Source of the DNA: Acanthamoeba lenticulata
Taxonomy: Eukaryota; Discosea; Longamoebia; Acanthamoebidae
Direction: 5' to 3'
Assembly (NCBI GenBank): GCA_002179805.1
Contig: NAVB01002232.1
Location: 1-11,003, forward strand
DNA: 11,003 nt
Numbering within the stretch: position 1 is the stretch's first letter; each line of letters opens with the position of its first letter. Below the pieces are notes generated by a model, which worked only from the letters and a program-made list of their open reading frames with translations, ran no database searches and was not told the origin of the DNA. The translations under genes were made by a program, and so were the position numbers. Shown here piece by piece: positions 6,773 through 11,003 of this stretch.

Positions 6773-8034
6773 TCATTTGTTGTGGCCCAGGCTGGTGGTG
6801 CTGCCACTGAGGCCGTACTTGTCGCGCATGGCGTCGCGCGAGGCGTGATACTGCTCGCGTAGCCGACGTGAGGCCTCGACCGCCCCGCGACGCTGGTCAG
6901 CCTCGGCCGCCCGCCGCCTCACGTCGTCGTCTCGCTGGGCCAGCTTGCGCCGCTCGGCCCTGTAGACCAGGAACAGGCGGCCACCGCGCGAGGCTCGCCA
7001 GCGGGCATAGGCCTCCAAGGCGGCCACGAAGGCTTGCTTGTCCTCGAGGGTCTCGGCCTGCAAGTCGACCGTGCGCGCGTCGCCATCGTAGAGGGCGCCG
7101 CGTTGGTGGCCACCAAACAACAACGAAAAGCAAAAGGCCGACAAGACGACGTCATCGTCGCTACTCGCGCCGGCATGGTGACCGCCACAGGCTGCGCCGC
7201 ACATGAAGAGCGACGAGAGCAGGAAGAGCGGGTGGGGCCTGTAGCTCTGGAAGATGGGCGTTTGCTGTCCGTCGAGCACGCAGTTGAACCGGTCCAGCCC
7301 AACGAGCTCGTCTTCTTCGTGCCAGGCCTCGTCCACCGACAACCGTGTTTGTTTTGTAGTAGAAGAAAAAGATGTAGAAGAAGAAGAAGAAGAAGTTGCA
7401 AGAAGAGGTGTAGAGGCCGTGGGCGGCGCGGTGAAGAAGGGCAGCGGGTGGATGAGCAGGCTGTCCCACTCGTCGTGTAGCGCCACAGTCGCTACTTTCT
7501 TTCGCGCCTCTGTGTAGTAGATGAACGACTTGCCTGTCCTCGCCCCCACATGAGATGGCGTTAAAGCAAGTGATGATGAAGTTGAGGAAGAGGACATGAA
7601 CTCAGAGGAGCTTACCGCGCACGAGGAGCGGGAGGTCGACGGTGAGGAATCTGTGGCACTCCTCGCAGCCCTTCTGGTCGTTCAGGCCCAGCTCGGCGTG
7701 GGTGAGGCTCCACTTGACGCACTTGGCGCAAAACACGTTTCCTGTGCGCATATGTGCCTGAGCATGAGCTGTTGGACAAAGAACGAAAGCGACGGCCAGA
7801 CGAGAAAGATCGAAGTGCAGGTGGGAGGCTGCGCGTACCGCAAAGGCGACAGTGGTGCTGTGGTCGAACAGGTGGCGCATGTGCGTGTTTGGATTAACAG
7901 AAAGGTTCTGCAAAGAGGAGCGGGTGAAGACGAGGTACCTTTCGGTTGATGCCCGTGAAGAGGTCCCCACAGTGTGCACAGCGCGGCGCGACGTCGTCGT
8001 CAATCCAGTGGCCCACCACAACCGGACCGTCCAT
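6773..8034 (-). CDS. FYVE zinc-finger protein with PH-like region and coiled-coil tail
   Basis: Exons on the minus strand: 8034-7939, 7857-7839 (19 nt), 7741-7616 and 7533-6773. They total 1002 nt and encode 333 aa. The FYVE finger fills residues 10-67 right at the N-terminus: WxxD (W10-D13), CxxC (19/22), the basic RKHHCRLC signature (31-38), C43/C46 and C64/C67, giving all eight zinc ligands. FYVE fingers bind phosphatidylinositol 3-phosphate on endosomes. Residues about 84-240 look like a PH-type fold (KSFIYYTEARKKVATVAL; FCFSLLFGGHQRG; ETLEDKQAFVAALEAYARW) interrupted by a Ser/Thr-rich loop coded by TCT/TTC repeats and by a His/Ser/Asp loop; this is weaker. Residues about 250-315 are Arg/Glu/Ala-rich and probably coiled coil. 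Likely an endosomal PI3P effector. The start is the only ATG in the 5' open frame; the leader to the divergent cysteine synthase is at most 188 bp. Confidence 0.86.
7839..7857 (-). other. 19-nt micro-exon encoding the FYVE HHCRLC core
   Basis: Preceded by ACCACAG and followed by GTACGC on the minus strand, it reads CACCACTGTCGCCTTTGCG: His-His-Cys-Arg-Leu-Cys plus the first base of a Gly codon. Phase is 0 at entry and 1 at exit, matching both flanking exons. Including it restores the (R/K)(R/K)HHCRxCG signature exactly. Confidence 0.85.
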
Positions 8035-8222
8035 GCGTCTTCTTCTTCCTCTTCTTCTCTTGACTCCGTTGTGGTTCTGCTGGCCTCCTGCGCCGAGGAG
8101 AGCGGATTTCCTGGTTGGCCTTGTGTTGTCCTCCAGCACGTGCGCTGCTCAACTGCGATTTTAGAGATTTTTCGTTGTTATTTACTTATCGTTTTAGATT
8201 TTGGCACAAGAGCGGCAAGAAG
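8035..8222. promoter_or_regulatory. Compact divergent promoter between FYVE and cysteine synthase genes
   Basis: Only 188 bp separate the two start codons, so both leaders and promoters share it. It contains a (TCT/TTC)-rich tract (8038-8060) that is a purine tract on the FYVE sense strand, and an AT-rich patch at 8156-8202 (tttatttacttatcgttttag) next to the cysteine synthase start. No clear TATA box. The tag at the end of the AT patch could be a leader-intron acceptor. Confidence 0.5.
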
Positions 8223-10337
8223 ATGGAGCAGCAGTGGCCCGGACACGGGCTGGTGCGGCGTGAAGCCACATCGCTGGTGTGGGCCGCTGTCCTCGTGGGG
8301 CTTGCCAGCGTGGCGGCCAGCGGGGCCTACCTCTGGTACGAGACGCACCTCTTCCGCCGACGCGACGGCGACAAAAAGAAGAAGGAGGAGGAAGACCAGA
8401 AATCAAGTGGTGGCATGAGCCCCCACGTCTCCACTCTCTTTGACGCCGTCGGCAACACTCCGCTCATTCGAGTCCGTTCTTCATCTCCCCCCTTCTTGTA
8501 TTTTCTTCACTATTTTAAATCAAATCTTTAACCCATATTTAAATTTCAAATATTTATATTAAATAGGCAATTTTTGAGCTCATTTTTGACGAATTTGTTT
8601 AATAATAAACAAAAAATAGATTGAGAGCCTGTCTCAGGCTACGGGCTGCAACATCCTGGCCAAGGCCGAGTTCAGTGCGCACACGCCCTGCCACCTCGTG
8701 GTTGATGCCACACGCGCATAAGGCTCATGCGTGTGTGCGTGTGCGCGCGGCAGTGAACCCGGGCGGAAGCGTGAAGGACCGCGTGGCGCGAAACATCATT
8801 CTCGAGGCCGAGCGCGAGGGGAAGCTCCGCCCCGGCGTCACCAAGCTCGTCGAAGCCACGGCGGGCAGGTGGGGTAACCCCTTTTTTTCTTTTTTTTTAA
8901 TCAATTCTTTTTTATTTATACATTTTGTTTTTATCTGCATATCTGAAATTTTTGCGGGCAGCACGGGCATCGCGCTGGCGCTGCTCGGCCGCGCGCGCGG
9001 CTACGACGTGGAGCTGTACCTCCCGGACAACGTCTCCACCGAGAAGATCGACCTCCTCACCCTCCTCGGCGCCAAGATCAAGATCGTGCCCATCATGCCC
9101 ATGAGCCAGCCCGGTGCGCCCCGCGCGCGTGTGTGCGGCGCGTGTGCGGTGGGATTGACAGTATATGTGCGTATGTACGTGTGCATGTGTGCGTGTGCGG
9201 GTGTGCGTGTGTGCGGGAGCGGCACAAGATCACTTCATGCATCACGCCATGGCGTGCTCGCTGGCCGATGAGAACGCTTTCTACTGCAATCAATTTGACA
9301 ACCTGGCCAACATGCGCGCCCACTACCATGGTGCCCCCCCCCTCCCGCACACACGTCCCGCACACACGCGCGCGTGTCGTGTCGTCTGATCGGCGCTGCG
9401 TCAGGCACCGGCGCGGAGATCTGGGCGCAGACCGGCGGACGTGTGGACGCTGTGGTCATGGGCGCTGGCACCGGCGGCACGCTCGCCGGCATCACCAAAT
9501 ACCTCCGCGTACGAACCGCACACGCGCACCGCACACGCGCGCGCGTGTGCGCTTCAACTCAACGACGGTGCTGCGGTGGCAGGAGAGGGACCCGCGGGTG
9601 CAGAGCTACCTGGTGGACCCGCCCGGGAGCGGCCTCTACCACCTGATCACGCGCGGGGTCATGTTCCACCCGTACGGCCACCGCACGAACGCGCGCGTGC
9701 TCGTGCGGTGACCTGACAGAACACACACGCGTGTGTGTGTGCGCGCGCACTCGTGCGGCGACAGGCAGGACACGATGACGGTGGAGCCGCTGAGTGCGCG
9801 GTCCTTCTATGAAGGCGTCGGCGTCAATCGACAAACGGAAAACTTTACGCAGGTCCGGCGTGTGTGCGGCGTGCAGGCGCGTGTGCGATCGGAACCCGAC
9901 CAACATGTGTGTGTGCGTGTGCGGTGCAGGTGGAGCGGTACGATGGGGCGTTTCGGGCGAGCGAGCAGGAGGGCGTGGCGATGGCCCACCATTTGCTCCG
10001 CCACGACGGCCTCTTTGTGGGCGGCTCGTCGGCGCTCAACTGCGTCGGCGCCGTCAAGCTCGCCCGCAAGCTCGGCCCCGGCCACACCATTGGTTCGTGC
10101 GCGCATGTGCGCGTCTCGCGCGTTTGCAACTGCTGCTTACTGCGGGTTCGTGTATGTGTGCACGCGGTGGCAGTTACGGTGCTGTGCGACTCGGGGCAGC
10201 GCTACACAAGCCGCATCTACAACCCAGAGTGGCTCGACGCGCGGGGCCTCGCTGTTCCGCAGCCTGACGCCGACGACGCCCGGCCTCCTCTCTCGTTCGT
10301 CGGCCTTGAGGGTGACGACGACGACTTCGCGCCATGA
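8223..10337 (+). CDS. Membrane-anchored PLP-dependent cysteine synthase (yeast Mcy1-like)
   Basis: Ten exons: 8223-8471, 8620-8674, 8754-8868, 8962-9113, 9229-9330, 9405-9508, 9583-9671, 9765-9852, 9930-10092 and 10174-10337. They total 1281 nt and encode 426 aa with every phase matching. After a hydrophobic segment (about 16-38) followed by RRR and a Lys/Glu-rich linker comes a full fold-type II PLP domain: VGNTPLIR, NPGGSVKDR with the Schiff-base lysine K109, EATAGSTGIALA (substrate-binding loop, 137-142), NQFDN, GAGTGGT (phosphate-binding loop, 246-250), VDPPGSGLY, GGSSALN and VTVLCDSGQRYTSRIYNPEWL. Family chemistry is β-replacement making cysteine from O-acetylserine (or a related serine donor) and sulfide. 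Absence of heme and Bateman domains argues against classical cystathionine β-synthase. The N-terminal anchor resembles that of the mitochondrial outer-membrane yeast Mcy1, so mitochondrial location is likely but inferred. Introns 1 and 3 are AT-rich; the other seven carry GT/CA/CG repeats. AATAAA at 10389-10394 is a likely poly(A) signal. Confidence 0.95.
8726..8749. repeat. Alternating purine-pyrimidine tract, cysteine synthase intron 2
   Basis: 24 nt of perfect Py-Pu alternation built from tg and cg steps, ending 4 nt before the acceptor. Such sequence is Z-DNA-prone. Confidence 0.8.
9161..9215. repeat. Long alternating purine-pyrimidine tract, cysteine synthase intron 4
   Basis: 9161-9199 is 39 nt of unbroken Pu-Py alternation (ta, tg and cg steps), followed after one break by another 15 nt (9201-9215). 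It fills nearly half of the 115-nt intron and runs almost to the acceptor. Confidence 0.85.
9530..9552. repeat. Alternating purine-pyrimidine tract, cysteine synthase intron 6
   Basis: 23 nt of perfect Py-Pu alternation (ca, cg and tg steps). Intron 5 has a similar 19-nt tract at 9359-9377. Confidence 0.8.
9721..9750. repeat. Alternating purine-pyrimidine tract, cysteine synthase intron 7
   Basis: 30 nt of perfect Pu-Py alternation: an AC run, then a GT run, then a GC run. The AC and GT parts can also pair with each other as a hairpin. Introns 8 and 9 carry similar tracts at 9904-9923, 10096-10114 and 10149-10166. Confidence 0.85.
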
Positions 10338-10419
10338 TCGCCATGGCCTCCAAACCACAACTTTTCTTTTTTTTAAAAAAAAACTAAAAATAAAGAATTT
10401 TAAGTGTTTTTTACGCCAC
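10338..10419. terminator. AT-rich 3' zone shared by two convergent genes
   Basis: 82 bp between the cysteine synthase TGA and the TAA of the minus-strand gene. It has T- and A-runs and an AATAAA at 10389-10394, 52 nt past the plus-strand stop. For the minus strand it could instead be an intron, because the TAA overlaps a consensus donor. Confidence 0.5.
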
Positions 10420-11003
10420 TTACGAGCTGGCGGAGGTCCGTGTGACAGCAAGGAGGGCGAGCTTGAGGCGTTGGTTCTCCGAGTGGAGGCGGGCTAGTGC
10501 GGCGTCCCTCTCCTCCAGCGCCTGCCGCACGAGCGACAGCGGCGCCATCGGCTCTTCCCTAGCACGTTATTCATCGCGCACAGTCAGCCGTATTCATTTG
10601 CCAAATAAAAACAAAATAAAAAACAAAAACAAAAACAAAAACAAAAAATAAATACAAATACAAAAAGCACACCTCGGGCTGGGGGCCTTCTTCTCAGGCG
10701 GCGACGGACGTGCGCTGCTCTTCCTTTTCTGCCGCCTGTGGCTGCTGCTGCTGCTGCTCCCGACCGCTGCTTTGGGGTCGCCGCCCCTGGAGAGGGAGAC
10801 CGCCGTCGCCGTCATCGTCGACGCCGCCGCCGCCGCCTTCGTGGCGCTGCTGCTGCTTCGGCCGTGGACGGCAGTCGTCGGGCCATCATGGTGATGATGG
10901 TGAAGAGACTTGTGCCTCTTTGTCTTTGTCTTCGTCTTCTTGCTCTTGCTCGTAGTCGTTCCCGCAGCGGTCTTGGCCTCGCGGCGCGTTCGTCTTCGCT
11001 TTC
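10420..11003 (-). CDS. 3' part of a basic, Ser/Lys-rich protein with a leucine-zipper-like C-terminus (partial)
   Basis: The frame enters from the right edge (first full codon at 11001) and runs to a donor at 10672. After an intron (10672-10559) the last exon, 10558-10420, ends in TAA; phase is preserved and 155 residues are visible. The upstream exon is rich in Lys/Arg/Thr, then has a five-His run, Ala and Ser runs, and basic RRQKRK, typical of nuclear low-complexity sequence. The last exon encodes an amphipathic helix, PLSLVRQALEERDAALARLH then SENQRLKLALL, with Leu spaced by seven (two pairs) and an Asn, as in short dimerising coiled coils. No adjacent bZIP basic region is seen, so I do not call it bZIP. 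The 5' part lies outside. The TAA sits inside a strong donor-like CGTAAGTGG, so the true end may differ. Confidence 0.55.
10604..10666. repeat. (AAAAAC/AAAAAT)n repeat inside the last intron of the right-edge gene
   Basis: A-rich hexamer-like repeats with C or T interruptions fill about half of the 114-nt intron; on the gene's own strand this is a long T-rich tract just after the donor. Confidence 0.75.

Noticed and set aside
7340..7440. A further intron in the FYVE gene at the TCT/TTC repeat
   Set aside because: It is pyrimidine-rich like a 3' splice region, but no suitable GT donor lies just upstream and the frame stays open as a Ser/Thr loop.
8035..8139. FYVE frame extended upstream to 8139
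   Set aside because: The frame is open but contains no ATG upstream of 8034; only GTG occurs there, and the added residues are Arg-rich with no family match.
9121..9750. GT/CA/CG repeats as a telomere, satellite or CRISPR-like array
   Set aside because: The tracts are short, of varying composition, lack repeat-spacer structure and lie within confirmed intron boundaries.
8223..10337. Classical cystathionine β-synthase
   Set aside because: No N-terminal heme-binding motif and no C-terminal Bateman domains; the last exon ends soon after the catalytic domain, and motifs fit Mcy1-type cysteine synthases better.
10420..11003. bZIP transcription factor
   Set aside because: The leucine-spaced helix is short, and the sequence just before it (PRREEPMAPLS, across the splice) is not a bZIP basic region with the N-x7-R pattern.

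Overview
The window looks like nuclear DNA of a free-living amoeba of the Acanthamoeba type. This is an inference from GC-rich coding sequence, many short GT-AG spliceosomal introns (72-148 bp) that are either very AT-rich or rich in GT/GC repeats, Ser/Gln/His-rich low-complexity protein segments, tightly packed genes on both strands, and protein families shared with fungi, plants and animals. No prokaryotic operon, mobile element, CRISPR array, rRNA or tRNA gene was seen.

Layout from left to right: (i) the last few codons of a possible plus-strand gene (15-59), followed by a possibly broken plus-strand piece resembling FkbM-type methyltransferases (95-512); (ii) a minus-strand, six-exon PRA1-family membrane protein of 224 aa (1859 to 648); (iii) a minus-strand, single-exon homeodomain protein of 459 aa (3450 to 2071); (iv) an 877-bp divergent spacer; (v) a plus-strand, five-exon, single-pass membrane protein with a Gly-Tyr repeat and a LEA14/LEA-2-like outer domain, 257 aa (4328-5490); (vi) a plus-strand, intronless glutathione S-transferase of the etherase-like/fungal type, 275 aa, with a clear TATA box (5805-6632); (vii) a minus-strand, four-exon FYVE zinc-finger protein of 333 aa whose zinc-ligand core is carried on a 19-nt micro-exon (8034 to 6773); (viii) a plus-strand, ten-exon, membrane-anchored PLP cysteine synthase of 426 aa, related to yeast Mcy1, diverging from the FYVE gene across only 188 bp (8223-10337); (ix) the 3' part of a minus-strand gene with a basic Ser/Lys-rich region and a short leucine-zipper-like C-terminus (10420 to beyond 11003).

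All exon joins were worked out by hand from splice sites, reading phase and protein-family continuity. Each set sums to an intact reading frame. The genes are not a pathway cluster. Two touch sulfur/glutathione chemistry (GST and cysteine synthase) and two touch endomembranes (PRA1 and FYVE), but nothing shows joint regulation. The observations most worth following are the FYVE micro-exon, whose skipping would destroy the domain and truncate the protein, and the recurrence of alternating purine-pyrimidine (Z-DNA-prone) tracts in seven of the nine cysteine synthase introns. I did not find a convincing novel multi-gene system.
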